A stretch of 64,000 nt of DNA from Methanobacteriota archaeon (GTDB lineage: Archaea > Halobacteriota > Methanosarcinia > Methanosarcinales > Methanosarcinaceae): contig JAENYU010000004.1 in NCBI GenBank assembly GCA_016841625.1, positions 35,109 to 99,108 on the forward strand, written 5' to 3'. The stretch's first letter is position 1. Every line of letters starts with the position of its first letter. The notes under the pieces were generated by a model, which was not told the DNA's origin, made no database searches, and was given only the letters and a program-made list of their open reading frames with translations. Below are positions 37,200-46,589 of this stretch, piece after piece. The translations under genes were made by a program, and so were the position numbers.

Positions 37200-38546
37200 A
37201 TGAAAGCGGTAATAATCGGCGCAGGCGAAGTTGGTTATCATATTGGAAAGGCTCTTTCCCAAACACACGACGTAATCGTCATTGAAAAAGACGAAGAAGC
37301 CCTGAAAAGGGCGGATGGACTTGACGTGCAGGTTGTGAATGGGAACGGTGCAAATGCCGACGTTCTTGCCAACGTGCTTCCTGACACCGACATTCTGGTC
37401 GCTGTCACGGGAGTAGATGAAGTAAACATCGTAGCCTGCATGACAGCCAAATTGATAATCAGGGCCAGACCCGGGTGGAAGGAAACAAAGACCATCGCAA
37501 GGGTCAGCAACCCCGATTACATCGATATGCCAGTGACCTCCAGGGCTCAGGTAGGGGTTGACCTTATGATCTGTCCCGAACTTGCCCTTGCATCCGAGGT
37601 CGCAGAAGTACTGGCAAGTCCTTCAGCTATCGATGCTGAAATGTTTGCGGGAGGAAAGGTCCAGATGATGGAGTTCGCCATCAGTCCTGACAACAGGCTT
37701 GTGGGCAAGCAGATGCAGGACCTCAGGCTTGCAGACTGCTGCATCGTAAGCGCAGTCTTCCGGGACAATGAGATTATTATCCCTCACGGGAACGACTTCA
37801 TCAAGGGAAACGACCACATGGTGGTCATAGGCAAGCCACAGGCCATGGAAAACCTCGGCAGTGTTTTCGGAGGTGAGGTGACTCACAGGAACAGAATTCT
37901 TGTTATTGGCTGTGGGATTGTGGGCTTCTATCTATGTAAAATACTTGACAAAGACAAGAATTCGGACCTCAAGATCATCGAGAACCGAAAAAGCCGCTGC
38001 ATCGAAGTCGCGGAGATGCTGGAAAATGCCCTGGTCCTGAACGGGGACGGGACGGATGTTGGCCTCCTCAGGGAGGAGAATATCGAGGACATGGACGTTG
38101 TCGTCGCGGTTACGGACAGCGATGAGAAAAACCTTCTTTGTTCCCTTCTTGCAAAGCAGCTAGGGGCGAAGAAAGTGATTGCCAGGTCTGACCGCTCGGA
38201 CTACGTACCCCTTTTCGAGATGGTGGGAATAGACATAGCGGTGAGCCCCAGAGAGGCAACAGTAAATGAAGTCCTGAAGCTTACCCTGGGAAGGGGTATC
38301 GAGAACCTTGCAACCCTTGAAGGGGAAAAGGCGGAAATCATTGAGTATACTGCTTCAAGGGAATCAAAGATTGTAGGAAAAGCCCTTAGTAAGGTTAAGT
38401 TCCCCAAAGGTGCGATCATCACCATGGTGGTCCATAATGATAATCCCATTATCCCGGGAGGGGATTTTGTGATCCGGGAAGGCGATAGGGTTATTATCTT
38501 CGCTTTATCTTCCACGGTTCCGCTTGTGGAGAAATTTTTCAGGTAA
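37200..38546 (+). CDS. trkA: Trk potassium uptake regulatory subunit TrkA
   Basis: A 448-residue peripheral protein that gates the TrkH channel in response to nucleotides. It is a tandem of two RCK units: Rossmann fold 1 (AVIIGAGEVGYHIGKAL with GxGxxG), TrkA-C 1 (about 140-215), Rossmann fold 2 (LVIGCGIVGFYLCKIL), and TrkA-C 2 at the end. The frame could start at a TTG (37185), but ATG 37200 after GAAGGA begins with the family MKAVIIGAG. It is followed by trkH on the same strand after about 75 bases. Confidence 0.95.
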   Translation: MKAVIIGAGEVGYHIGKALSQTHDVIVIEKDEEALKRADGLDVQVVNGNGANADVLANVLPDTDILVAVTGVDEVNIVACMTAKLIIRARPGWKETKTIARVSNPDYIDMPVTSRAQVGVDLMICPELALASEVAEVLASPSAIDAEMFAGGKVQMMEFAISPDNRLVGKQMQDLRLADCCIVSAVFRDNEIIIPHGNDFIKGNDHMVVIGKPQAMENLGSVFGGEVTHRNRILVIGCGIVGFYLCKILDKDKNSDLKIIENRKSRCIEVAEMLENALVLNGDGTDVGLLREENIEDMDVVVAVTDSDEKNLLCSLLAKQLGAKKVIARSDRSDYVPLFEMVGIDIAVSPREATVNEVLKLTLGRGIENLATLEGEKAEIIEYTASRESKIVGKALSKVKFPKGAIITMVVHNDNPIIPGGDFVIREGDRVIIFALSSTVPLVEKFFR

Positions 38547-38620
38547 GAAAAATTTTTAAGGGAAGGGATAGATATGCAGAGTTATAAAAAAATGTGATGA
38601 TGTAAAAACAGAGGATCCGC

Positions 38621-40051
38621 ATGAATTTCAAGATTGTTTTTTATGTTCTTGGCGGTTTGCTCCGGCTCCTGGGGATATTGATGGTCATCCCGCTGGCTGT
38701 GGCATATTATTATGGTGAAACTCTGACTCCTTTCCTGGTTGCAATTCTGATAACGTCCGTTGTAGGGCTTTTCCTGCATACCTACAAAACCGAGGGGGAA
38801 TGGCTGCGCAAGGAAGGCTTTGCGATCGTTGGGCTGGGCTGGCTTGCCGCCGCCGTCTTCGGGGCGATTCCTTTTGTCCTGGACGGGATTTCCCCCTTAA
38901 ACGCCCTTTTCGAATCCATGTCAGCGTTTACGACCACAGGTTCCACCATCCTTGTGGATATAGAGAGCCATTCAAGGAGCATCCTCTTCTGGAGGTCCAT
39001 GATGCAGTGGCTTGGCGGCATGGGAATCATTGTTCTGTTCATTGCTATCCTGCCCAAACTCGGGGTTGCCGGAAGGCAGCTTTTCCGTGCCGAGGCCCCG
39101 GGTCCCACCGAGGATAAACTCAAGCCCAGGATCCGGGAAACAGCAAAGATCCTCTGGATGGTCTATCTGGTAATTTCGGTCCTGGAAGTCGTGGCCCTCC
39201 TCCTGGCGGGGCTGTCCCTCTATGACGCCATAACCCACACCTTCACAACCATGGCCTGCGGAGGCTTTTCACCCTACGGGACAAGTATTGAGGCTTTCAA
39301 CAGTCCCCTTGTGGAGTCCATAATCACTCTTTTCATGTTCCTGGCCGGGGCCAACTTTGCCCTCCACTACCGGGCAATTTACGTGGACAAGAACTACCTT
39401 TTCAAGGACGATGAATTCCGTTTCTATACCGCCCTGACCCTGGCAGCGACCGGGCTTTTGACCCTCCTGCTCTGGCGGGACCTCGGGACAGGCTTCTCTG
39501 ATTCCTTCAGGTTTGCCATCTTCCAGGTAGTTTCCATCATGACCACCACAGGGTTTGCCACGACGGACTTCAGCCTCTGGCCCGAGTCCGGGAAGATGAT
39601 CCTCCTTATGGTCATGTTCGTAGGCGGTTGTGCAGGTTCTACGGGAGGTGGCATCAAGGTTGTGCGCGTCCTCATGCTGCTCAGGCACGGCAGGGCCGAA
39701 CTTTTCAAGACACTGCACCCGAGAGCCGTAAGAGGAGTCAAATTCAATAACAAAACCGTGCCTGATGAAGTTGTCAACTCCATCGTTTCTTTTGTCGTGA
39801 TCTATCTTTTTGTTTTTTTCCTGGGAGCCCTTATACTATCTGTGCTCGGCATGGACATTATGACCTCGATTACGGCTTCCATTGCGACCCTCGGCAACAT
39901 CGGCCCCGGCCTGAACCTGGTGGGCCCCATGGGCACTTTTGACACCATCCCTTCCCTGGGGAAACTTGTCCTGATCGCAAACATGTGGATAGGAAGGCTC
40001 GAGGTCTATACCGTAATCGTGCTCTTTACCCCGGAGTTCTGGAACAAGTGA
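38621..40051 (+). CDS. trkH: Trk potassium transporter membrane subunit TrkH
   Basis: A 476-residue potassium translocating subunit with four MPM repeats. The filter loops are visible: SAFTTTGSTIL, TFTTMACGGFSPYG, SIMTTTGFATTDF and SIATLGNIGPGLN, each with the key glycine. Membrane helices lie between them. It works with TrkA encoded just upstream. A GAGG ribosome site precedes the ATG at 38621. The protein ends with TPEFWNK, normal for the family. Confidence 0.95.
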   Translation: MNFKIVFYVLGGLLRLLGILMVIPLAVAYYYGETLTPFLVAILITSVVGLFLHTYKTEGEWLRKEGFAIVGLGWLAAAVFGAIPFVLDGISPLNALFESMSAFTTTGSTILVDIESHSRSILFWRSMMQWLGGMGIIVLFIAILPKLGVAGRQLFRAEAPGPTEDKLKPRIRETAKILWMVYLVISVLEVVALLLAGLSLYDAITHTFTTMACGGFSPYGTSIEAFNSPLVESIITLFMFLAGANFALHYRAIYVDKNYLFKDDEFRFYTALTLAATGLLTLLLWRDLGTGFSDSFRFAIFQVVSIMTTTGFATTDFSLWPESGKMILLMVMFVGGCAGSTGGGIKVVRVLMLLRHGRAELFKTLHPRAVRGVKFNNKTVPDEVVNSIVSFVVIYLFVFFLGALILSVLGMDIMTSITASIATLGNIGPGLNLVGPMGTFDTIPSLGKLVLIANMWIGRLEVYTVIVLFTPEFWNK

Positions 40052-40178
40052 ACCTGAAAGAGTCCTCAACTCCGAAAAAGTACACAGCTTTACGCAGAAG
40101 TTCCGGAACAGGTGAACCGGAAACAGGCTAAAAAACAGAAAAATAATGAAAAAGGAAAATACCCTGTTTTCCGGAGAA

Positions 40179-41402
40179 TCAGAGTCTGGTTTTTGCCACT
40201 TCTTTTGCCGCGTCTTTGAAAAGCACCCTGAGGTCCCATAGAAGCTTTCTGTTGGCTTTGAAAAGGGCATAGAGCAGGTCCAGAAGGAGCATCCTCTCGA
40301 ACTTCACGTCTTTCAGGGAGTGTCCAAGGGAGTTCAGTTCCTCATCAGTCAGGTTGATGAAGCAGTTCTTGACGACGAGTCCCATATCGATTTCACGGCC
40401 CACGGTATCCCTCCACCGCTTTTCGTAGACCTCTTCAAACATTTCTTCGGAGACGTTTCCTGCGGAGATGGCTTCGTAAGCTGCCTCCCCGGCGATTTTC
40501 CCGGCGTCCATGGCGTTAATGATCCCGCCGCCTGTGATCGGGTCGGACTGGCGGGCAGCATCTCCTACAAGTATGAGCCCGTTTGTTGAGGTTTTTTCAA
40601 TGCTTCCTGAGACCGGAACCCCTCCTAAAACCATTTCGAGAATCCTGCCTTCGGGGAAGCGTTTCTCCACAAATTTATTGAGATAATCGATAGGTCTTGG
40701 CTTGAACTTGCCTGTCTTGCTTCCAAGGAGACCGATGCCCACATTGGCTTTTCCTCCACCTTTCGGGAAGACCCAGACATAGCCCCCCGGGGCAAATTCG
40801 CTCCCGATATAAAAATCGCAGTATTCCTGATCAATGTCCAGCCCCGCCACCAGGTACTGGGCGCAGGTTTCAATGTCAGAGGGCTTCAGAGACGTGTCGA
40901 TTCCTGCCCAGCGCCCCACCTTGGACTCAACCCCGTCTGCCCCGATGACGATGTCTGCACGCACCTCATAATTTTTCCCCAGGTGCATGAGCCTGGCCCC
41001 TTTCACAAAGCCGTCTTCAATGATCAGGTCCGTGGCCCTTGTCTTAACTCTTACCTCTGCTCCCGCTTCTACCGCTTTTTCAGCAAGGAAGCGGTCAAAA
41101 ATCTTCCTTTCGAGGACATAACCGACTTCCCCCCCGGAAATTTCCTCCGACATTTCTACCCTTGTACCGTCAGGTGCGTAAATCCTGGAACCCTTTAAGT
41201 CAGCGCAGATCCAGCTTTTGTCAATATCCACATGATTTTTGAGGTATATCTTGCTCGCGCCCTCTGCGCAGCGCACGGGATCCCCGATTCCCTGGCGCTT
41301 TTCGATCAAAAGCACATCAAGTCCTTTCTCTGCAGCAGTTTTTGCAGCAATAGAGCCCGCAGGCCCGGCTCCGACCACTATGACATCGTACCGGTCTTTC
41401 AT
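40179..41402 (-). CDS. Digeranylgeranylglycerophospholipid reductase (geranylgeranyl reductase family)
   Basis: A 407-residue flavoprotein that saturates the isoprenoid chains of archaeal membrane lipids. The FAD-binding loop [15 protein letters not shown] opens the protein; a second FAD contact is [19 protein letters not shown] ([12 protein letters not shown]), and the [15 protein letters not shown] block is typical of the family. A published pairing of such a reductase with a small ferredoxin in Methanosarcina acetivorans matches the arrangement here: the ferredoxin gene overlaps its start by four bases (ATGA). Reducing power would come from that ferredoxin. It acts at the membrane surface. 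Confidence 0.92.
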   Translation of the reverse strand: MKDRYDVIVVGAGPAGSIAAKTAAEKGLDVLLIEKRQGIGDPVRCAEGASKIYLKNHVDIDKSWICADLKGSRIYAPDGTRVEMSEEISGGEVGYVLERKIFDRFLAEKAVEAGAEVRVKTRATDLIIEDGFVKGARLMHLGKNYEVRADIVIGADGVESKVGRWAGIDTSLKPSDIETCAQYLVAGLDIDQEYCDFYIGSEFAPGGYVWVFPKGGGKANVGIGLLGSKTGKFKPRPIDYLNKFVEKRFPEGRILEMVLGGVPVSGSIEKTSTNGLILVGDAARQSDPITGGGIINAMDAGKIAGEAAYEAISAGNVSEEMFEEVYEKRWRDTVGREIDMGLVVKNCFINLTDEELNSLGHSLKDVKFERMLLLDLLYALFKANRKLLWDLRVLFKDAAKEVAKTRL

Positions 41403-41575
41403 TTCATAACCTCAATTGCTCCCACCGGGCAAATACGATCACACGTCCCGCATGAAATGCATGTACTTTCATCTACTTCCAACCAGGTTTCTACAAGTTC
41501 GAGTGCCCCTCTGGGGCAAACTCCCACACAGGTACCACAATATCCGCATTTGTATCTGTTTACGCTTATGCTCAC
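41399..41575 (-). CDS. Small 2[4Fe-4S] ferredoxin, partner of the lipid reductase
   Basis: A 58-residue ferredoxin with two cluster motifs: [12 protein letters not shown] and [12 protein letters not shown]. The first lacks nothing obvious and the pattern is CxxCxxCxxxCP in both. It starts with a GTG at 41575, after GGTGA, and its stop overlaps the reductase start as ATGA (41399-41402), which suggests translational coupling. It is the likely electron donor for geranylgeranyl reduction. Confidence 0.9.
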   Translation of the reverse strand: MSISVNRYKCGYCGTCVGVCPRGALELVETWLEVDESTCISCGTCDRICPVGAIEVMK

Positions 41576-41642
41576 TAACTCACCTGTTAAATTTGACGGC
41601 AAACTAAGGTAATTAATTAGCAACTGGCAGCTTATGAATATT

Positions 41643-41744
41643 TCAACTTATGGAGCATGTCAACTTACGGAGCATGTCAATTTATTGAACGTATCAACTT
41701 ACGGAGCATGTCAATTTATTGAACGTATCAACTCATGAAACAAG
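41643..41744. repeat. Tandem repeat, 17-bp unit x6
   Basis: Six units of 17 bases from 41643 to 41744. Two variants alternate: TCAACTTACGGAGCATG (41643 with one change, 41660, 41694) and TCAATTTATTGAACGTA (41677, 41711), then a diverged sixth unit at 41728. The repeat lies just upstream of the ferredoxin gene. Confidence 0.85.
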
Positions 41745-42147
41745 TCAGTATGGAAATAAGGCAATTTGAAGCAGATAAATAATAATTATCTAACATATAG
41801 TTTTTGTTACTTAAGATAATCCCGGCTTGAAGTCCGATTTTTTGCTTCAGCTATCCACTCTGCCGGACTTTCTCCCTGTTTATTCAGGCTTTCTCCCCTA
41901 CCCGGGAATATTTGTTCCATTCTTTATTAGGAATTAATTATCATCTGTTCTGCCCGGTGCAGTTCTGCCCGATGCACTGTTTTTGGACAGTCCTGTTTTT
42001 CCCGGCTGCCCGTGTATCCCTCGTACCCCATATACCTTTTATTTTAAAATTATTTGACCATTACGATGCCTCTGGAGTTTTCTCAAGAAGAAGCCCTTCC
42101 GACTTAGCCCTTAGGGTCTTAAAGGCCGGCAGGCCCTTTCTCCGTAT
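41745..42147. other. Intergenic region downstream of cofC
   Basis: About 400 AT-rich bases between the cofC stop and the 17-bp repeat. It probably holds the promoter of the ferredoxin/reductase pair, with a TATA-like stretch near 41780-41800. A 99-residue open frame on the plus strand (41912-42211) overlaps cofC in part and looks non-coding. Confidence 0.35.
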
Positions 42148-42774
42148 TCAAAGCGGAATAAGCCTGACCCTTCCCCTGCTGACTTCAAACCTGAACTTGC
42201 TTTCGATGTAGGCTTTTGAAGCTCCTTTTCCGTGGATGAGCAGCTCCACAAGGTCTTCGGGTTCGTCTATATCCGTGCCTGCGAGGAAGGAATCGTAGAT
42301 TTCCAGGCTCTGGCATGCTTCAGTCGCTAATGAACAGTGGGTCAGGAAACTTGAGCCGTAGTATTTCACCTGGTAGAGGGAAGGATTCCTGATAAAGAGA
42401 ACATTTGTTCCTCCTCCCTTCCCGGGGACGATGCAGACATCCTTTTCGGTGGAGCTTATCTCTTTTATATGTTTGGGGCTAAGCAGGGGAAGGTCTGCCA
42501 TTGCGACAAGAACCGGTTCTCCGGCCTGTTCCAGATAAAGGTTAAGGGCTTCGTTCAGGTCATTTTCATCAATAAGCACTCTGGCTTTTTCCATATCCTC
42601 GAGCCCGTAGCTCGAAGTGCTGAGAATATCGATTTTTTCGATTCCGGCTTCTTTGAGGGAGGCTATGACCCGGTTCAGCATGATTTCGACAAATTCTTCC
42701 CTTTCCTCCAGGCTGAGGACAGAGGACAATCGGGATTTTGCACCGGTTTTCTTATAGGGAATTACGGCTCTCAT
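42148..42774 (-). CDS. cofC: 2-phospho-L-lactate guanylyltransferase CofC
   Basis: A 208-residue nucleotidyltransferase of the F420 pathway. It activates 2-phospholactate (or phosphoenolpyruvate, depending on the lineage) with GTP for transfer to the deazaflavin. Motifs: AVIPYKKTGAKSRLSSVLS (nucleotide-binding start), VLVAMADLPLLSP (metal-binding Asp), VPGKGGGTNVLF and GTDIDEPEDL. The ATG at 42774 follows AGGAG and starts MRAVIPYK. It is the last gene of the minus-strand cofG-cofH-cofH-cofC operon; a purine-rich tract (coding strand) lies between cofH and it. Confidence 0.93.
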   Translation of the reverse strand: MRAVIPYKKTGAKSRLSSVLSLEEREEFVEIMLNRVIASLKEAGIEKIDILSTSSYGLEDMEKARVLIDENDLNEALNLYLEQAGEPVLVAMADLPLLSPKHIKEISSTEKDVCIVPGKGGGTNVLFIRNPSLYQVKYYGSSFLTHCSLATEACQSLEIYDSFLAGTDIDEPEDLVELLIHGKGASKAYIESKFRFEVSRGRVRLIPL

Positions 42775-42823
42775 CTTCACTCCTGCTACTTCTTCATTTT
42801 AGCCGTCCGGAAATTTTACACCT

Positions 42824-42903
42824 TATCTTCTCTTCTCTTTTCTTCGCTTTTTTTCTTCTCAACTATTACTATTCTCTTCTCTTCAATTCTCTTCTTTTTC
42901 TCC
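42824..42903 (-). repeat. Polypurine tract between cofH and cofC
   Basis: On the coding strand about 80 bases are almost pure A and G, with few interruptions. It covers most of the gap between the second cofH stop and the cofC start. It could affect ribosome loading or form unusual DNA or RNA structure. Confidence 0.6.
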
Positions 42904-42913
42904 ACCGGGTTCC

Positions 42914-44068
42914 TTATTCCTTGCTGCCGATTCCTGCCCTCTTGCAGCCCGGGACTGCCCCCTGGCTGCCCGGGCTCCGGGGTTCGACCTGCCTGTACAG
43001 GGTGTCCCGCTGTATCGGTATTCTCCCCGCACCTTTTATCATCCACTCAAACTCCTCGGGCGACACGTATTCCCCGTGGCTGCCGCCGGAGGCTGTGGAG
43101 ATCTGGTCTTCCATAAGGGTTCCGCCCAGGTCGTTGGCCCCGCAGTGGAGGGCAAACTGGGCTAGCTTTTTCCCAAGTTTCACCCAGGTCGCCTGGATGT
43201 TCTCTACATGGGTATGCAGGATTACCCTGGAAATAGCCAGGAGCTGCAGGTCTTCAAGCCCGGTGCTGGAGAACTTCCCGGATGCAAGCATTTTTTCCCC
43301 GATCCGGTTATTGTAAGGCAAAAAGGACATCGGGATGAGTTCGGCAAAGCCGCCAGTTTCCTGCTGGATCTCCCTGATAATAAAAACGTGGTCAAGACGC
43401 TCTTCCAGAGTCTCCACATGCCCGTACATGATAGTAGCATTGGTGGAAATCCCGGTTTTGTGGGCCGCAGTTATGGTATCAATCCACTGCTGGGTTGTGA
43501 TCTTGCCCGGACAGATGATTTTCCTGACCCGGTCGGACAGGATTTCCGCCGAGGTCCCGGTAAGAGAATCAAGCCCGCTTTTCTTAAGTTTCCCAAGGGC
43601 TTCTTCCACGGACATGCCTGAAATCCCTGCCGCATAGTTCACTTCCATCGGGGACAGGGCATGGATGCACATCTCAGGGAACCCGGCTTTTATGGAATCT
43701 ATGATCTCAAGATAGAACTCCATATCCGCTTCCGGAGTATACCCTCCCTGCACACATACCTCTACGGCCCCTGCCCTTTCAGCCCAGGCGACCTTTTCCA
43801 GGATTTCTTCCACGCTCAGCATGTACCCGTCTCCGGTCCTGTAAGCGCAAAACCCGCAGTTTCCGACGCATTTATTCGTAATGTAGATGTTCCTGTTTGC
43901 CACATAGCTGACCGCGTCGCCCACGGCAAGGGCGCGCAGTTCATCGGCAAGCGTGAAAAGCTCGAAAGGATTTCCCTCAAGCAGGGTAAAGGCATCTTCT
44001 TTTGTACATTTTCCCCGGTACGCCCTTTCAATGACGTCGTCGGAGATTGTCGGTCTTTTACTGTCCAT
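42914..44068 (-). CDS. cofH: FO synthase subunit 2, CofH (second copy)
   Basis: A 384-residue radical SAM enzyme. CofH couples tyrosine to the ribityl-pyrimidine in synthesis of the deazaflavin FO. The cluster motif is CVGNCGFCAYR; the barrel carries VCVQGGYTPEAD and TGTSAEILSDRVR, and LGGTLMEDQIS lies near the end. It is clearly a duplicate of the copy at 44144 and keeps all motifs. The C-terminus differs (QVEPRSPGSQGAVPG). The ATG at 44068 (MDSKRP) after AGGA is preferred over 44077. It may have a distinct substrate or be a paralogue with similar activity. Confidence 0.9.
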   Translation of the reverse strand: MDSKRPTISDDVIERAYRGKCTKEDAFTLLEGNPFELFTLADELRALAVGDAVSYVANRNIYITNKCVGNCGFCAYRTGDGYMLSVEEILEKVAWAERAGAVEVCVQGGYTPEADMEFYLEIIDSIKAGFPEMCIHALSPMEVNYAAGISGMSVEEALGKLKKSGLDSLTGTSAEILSDRVRKIICPGKITTQQWIDTITAAHKTGISTNATIMYGHVETLEERLDHVFIIREIQQETGGFAELIPMSFLPYNNRIGEKMLASGKFSSTGLEDLQLLAISRVILHTHVENIQATWVKLGKKLAQFALHCGANDLGGTLMEDQISTASGGSHGEYVSPEEFEWMIKGAGRIPIQRDTLYRQVEPRSPGSQGAVPGCKRAGIGSKE

Positions 44069-44143
44069 CCCGATCATTCCTGTCCGTTTTTTGTCTAATC
44101 TGTTTTTTCCTGTAAGGCCCGGATTCGGTTCCTTTCCCCGGTT

Positions 44144-45274
44144 TCACTGGAACGCCCCGTATCCGGCCGAATTTCCGCGGCTGGCGGCTGCCAGTTTATT
44201 CACTCCCCTGTAAAGGGTATTCCTCTCTTTAGGGACCCTGCCCGCCCCGTGGATCATCCATTCCAGTTCTTCAGCAGAAATGAGTTCCCCGTTATTCGCC
44301 CCAGCGGACTTTGAAATGCTCTCTTCCATCAGGGTGCCGCCAAGGTCATTGGCCCCGCAGTGGAGGGCAAACTGGGCAAGTTTTTTCCCGAGTTTCACCC
44401 AACTCGCCTGGATGTTCTCTACATGGGTATGAAGGAGGATTCTGGAGATTGCGTAAATTTTCAGGTCTTCCGTCCCGGGGGTGGCGTACCTGCCTTCTCG
44501 AATCATTTTTTCCCCTATCGGGTTGTTGTAGGGCATGAACGGCAGGGGTACGAATTCGGTAATGCCTCCGGTTTCCCTCTGGAGTTCCCGGATCGTAAGG
44601 ATGTGTTCAATCCTCTCTTCCGGAGTCTCAATGTGCCCGTACATCATGGTTGCGCTTGTGGGAATCCCGGTGGCATGGGCCTGCCTGACCACTTCAATCC
44701 ATTCCCCCGTCCCGAGCTTCGAGGGGCAGATGATTTCCCTTACGCGGTCAGAAAGGATTTCAGCAGCAGTACCGGGCATGGTGTCAAGCCCGCTTTTCTT
44801 GAGCCTGGAAAGGGCTTCTTTTACCGGGATTCCGCTGATGTGAGCGGCGTGGTAGACTTCCATGGGGGAAAAGGCATGGATGTGCATCTCCGGGAATTCG
44901 GCTTTTATGCCCTCGACCATTTCCAGGTAAAAATCCAGGCCCACGTCAGGCAAAAGCCCTCCCTGGATACAGACTTCCGTGGCTTTTTCCCTGGCTGCTT
45001 TCCTTGCCCTGTCAAGGATTTCTTCAAGGCTCAGGATGTAGCCGTTATTGTCCCTGAATGCGCAGAACCCGCAGGTTCCAACGCAGCGGCTGGTGAAATT
45101 GATGTTCCTGTTCACAACGTACGTGACCTCGTCTCCTACGGCAAGGGCGCGGAGCTCGTCCGCAAACCTGAATAGTTCGAAAGGCGAAGTCTGCAGGAGC
45201 AGGGTTGCGTCTTCTTTCGTGTTCTTTCCCTGATATGCACGTTCGATGAGGTCGTCTGAAATTCTGCTGTCCAT
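44144..45274 (-). CDS. cofH: FO synthase subunit 2, CofH (first copy)
   Basis: A 376-residue radical SAM enzyme. The cluster motif CVGTCGFCAFR follows a strand of the barrel, with EVCIQGGLLPDVG, PGTAAEILSDRVR, MYGHIETPEERI and LGGTLMEESIS as further family blocks. It starts three bases after the cofG stop codon, so the two are surely cotranscribed and probably work together as the two halves of FO synthase. A second copy lies directly downstream. Confidence 0.94.
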   Translation of the reverse strand: MDSRISDDLIERAYQGKNTKEDATLLLQTSPFELFRFADELRALAVGDEVTYVVNRNINFTSRCVGTCGFCAFRDNNGYILSLEEILDRARKAAREKATEVCIQGGLLPDVGLDFYLEMVEGIKAEFPEMHIHAFSPMEVYHAAHISGIPVKEALSRLKKSGLDTMPGTAAEILSDRVREIICPSKLGTGEWIEVVRQAHATGIPTSATMMYGHIETPEERIEHILTIRELQRETGGITEFVPLPFMPYNNPIGEKMIREGRYATPGTEDLKIYAISRILLHTHVENIQASWVKLGKKLAQFALHCGANDLGGTLMEESISKSAGANNGELISAEELEWMIHGAGRVPKERNTLYRGVNKLAAASRGNSAGYGAFQ

Positions 45275-45277
45275 TTT

Positions 45278-46300
45278 TTATTCCTCGACATACTCGTTTT
45301 TGGGGGTTTTCCTGTAACCTTCCCTGTCGGAAAGCCGCTCAATCAGCCCGCTTATCCCGGACGAGTACCAGCCCTTCCTGACGTACTGCGGGTAGATTGG
45401 CAGGCGCTCCCTGAGGGGGATATCCCCGAGTTTTGCCTGCAGGCATCTAACGTCCGGCCATTCGGCTTCCGGGTTGATCCAGTCAATGGTAAGCGGGGAA
45501 ATTCCCCCCAGGTCCGAAACTCCTTTTCCAATCAGGACTTTCGGGTCGATAAGGTTCGGAGCTACCTGCAAGGCAACGTCGGAAGGCAGGACCTGCCGGG
45601 CAAGGGCTACGGTATCCATCATCTCTTCTACTTTCGGCTCAGGGTGCTTTTCCATAGGGGTCCCGGGTTTGGGGGCAAAGTTCTGGATGATGACTTCCTG
45701 GATGTGCCCGTACTTCCCGTGCAGGGCCGCAATCGTCTCCAGGGACTCTATCCTGTCTTCCCGGCTTTCGCCTATCCCCACAAGCAAACCCGTGGTATAG
45801 GGGATACGGAGCTTTCCGGCTTCCCTGATAGTTTCGATTCTCCTCTCAGGCTCCTTTCCCGGACAGTCCCGGTGGGCGTCCAGAACCGCAGTGGTCTCGA
45901 GCATGAGTCCCATGCTGGCGTTAAGGGGCTTTAAGGTTTCGAGTTCCGAGCGGGTCATGACACCTGCATTCGTGTGGGGCAGGATGCCGATTTCGAGAGC
46001 GATTTCGGAGAGCCGGATAAGGTAGTCCAGGGTGGAAGAATACCCCAGGGCTTCGAGCCATTCGCGGTACTCGGGCAGTTCTTCGGCGTATTCCCCGAAG
46101 GTAAAAAGAGCTTCCGTGCACCCTGCCTTCACTCCGTTTTCAAGGATGGGGATTACCTCTTCGGGTTTCATGAGCCTGGCTTCAGGATGTCCGGGGTCGC
46201 GCCTGAACCCGCAGTAAGCGCAGCGGTTCCTGCAAACGTTGGTCAGGGGGATAAATACGTTTTTCGAATAAGTTACGAAAGGGGGGTTTTCCTGTTGAAT
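45278..46300 (-). CDS. cofG: FO synthase subunit 1, CofG (start codon unusual)
   Basis: CofG is the radical SAM half of FO synthase that forms the deazaflavin ring with CofH. The first ATG of the open frame (46171) would leave out the iron-sulfur motif CRNRCAYCGF, which lies upstream in the same frame (around 46200-46225) within a typical CofG N-terminus (FVTYSKNVFIPLTNV). The open frame extends to 46327 without ATG, GTG or TTG. The boundary given uses an ATT at 46300, seven bases after AGGTG. An ATG at 46317 lies one frame off, across a run of four T (46304-46307), so a one-base loss is an alternative. The rest of the protein is intact. Confidence 0.8.
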   Translation of the reverse strand: MQQENPPFVTYSKNVFIPLTNVCRNRCAYCGFRRDPGHPEARLMKPEEVIPILENGVKAGCTEALFTFGEYAEELPEYREWLEALGYSSTLDYLIRLSEIALEIGILPHTNAGVMTRSELETLKPLNASMGLMLETTAVLDAHRDCPGKEPERRIETIREAGKLRIPYTTGLLVGIGESREDRIESLETIAALHGKYGHIQEVIIQNFAPKPGTPMEKHPEPKVEEMMDTVALARQVLPSDVALQVAPNLIDPKVLIGKGVSDLGGISPLTIDWINPEAEWPDVRCLQAKLGDIPLRERLPIYPQYVRKGWYSSGISGLIERLSDREGYRKTPKNEYVEE

Positions 46301-46346
46301 GGTAAAACACCTGCCATCCGGGATCTTTTATTATGTATAGGAATGT

Positions 46347-46535
46347 TTGATTGGTAGGGATATTCAGTTGATAAGCTTGATTAGTAGGGATATTCAGTTG
46401 ATAAGCTTGATTAGTAGGGGTATTCAGTTGATAAGCTTGATTGGTAGGGATTTTTAGCTACAACTTTGATTGATATGGATTTTCAGTTGATAAGCTTGAT
46501 TGGTATGAATTTTTAGCTACAACTTTGATTAGTAT
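46347..46535. repeat. Tandem repeat, 30-bp unit, about six copies
   Basis: Units of TTGATTaGTAGGGATATTCAGTTGATAAGC: 46347-46376, 46377-46406 and 46407-46436 nearly identical; 46437-46466 and 46496-46525 have a changed second half (TTTTTAGCTACAACTT), and 46467-46495 is a shortened copy. The repeats lie between cofG and the flavoprotein gene, immediately upstream of cofG on its strand. Confidence 0.85.
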
Positions 46536-46589
46536 GAACCCCCACCTTAATCTCCATCTCTGCCCTTTATCCGTATTCTTAATTCAAAT

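Noticed and set aside
41643..41744. Possible CRISPR array
   Set aside because: Units of 17 bases abut directly with no unique spacers, so it is a simple tandem repeat. The same holds for the arrays at 31928 and 46347.
42816..43046. 76-residue frame overlapping the end of cofH
   Set aside because: It is a shifted frame of cofH running into the polypurine tract.
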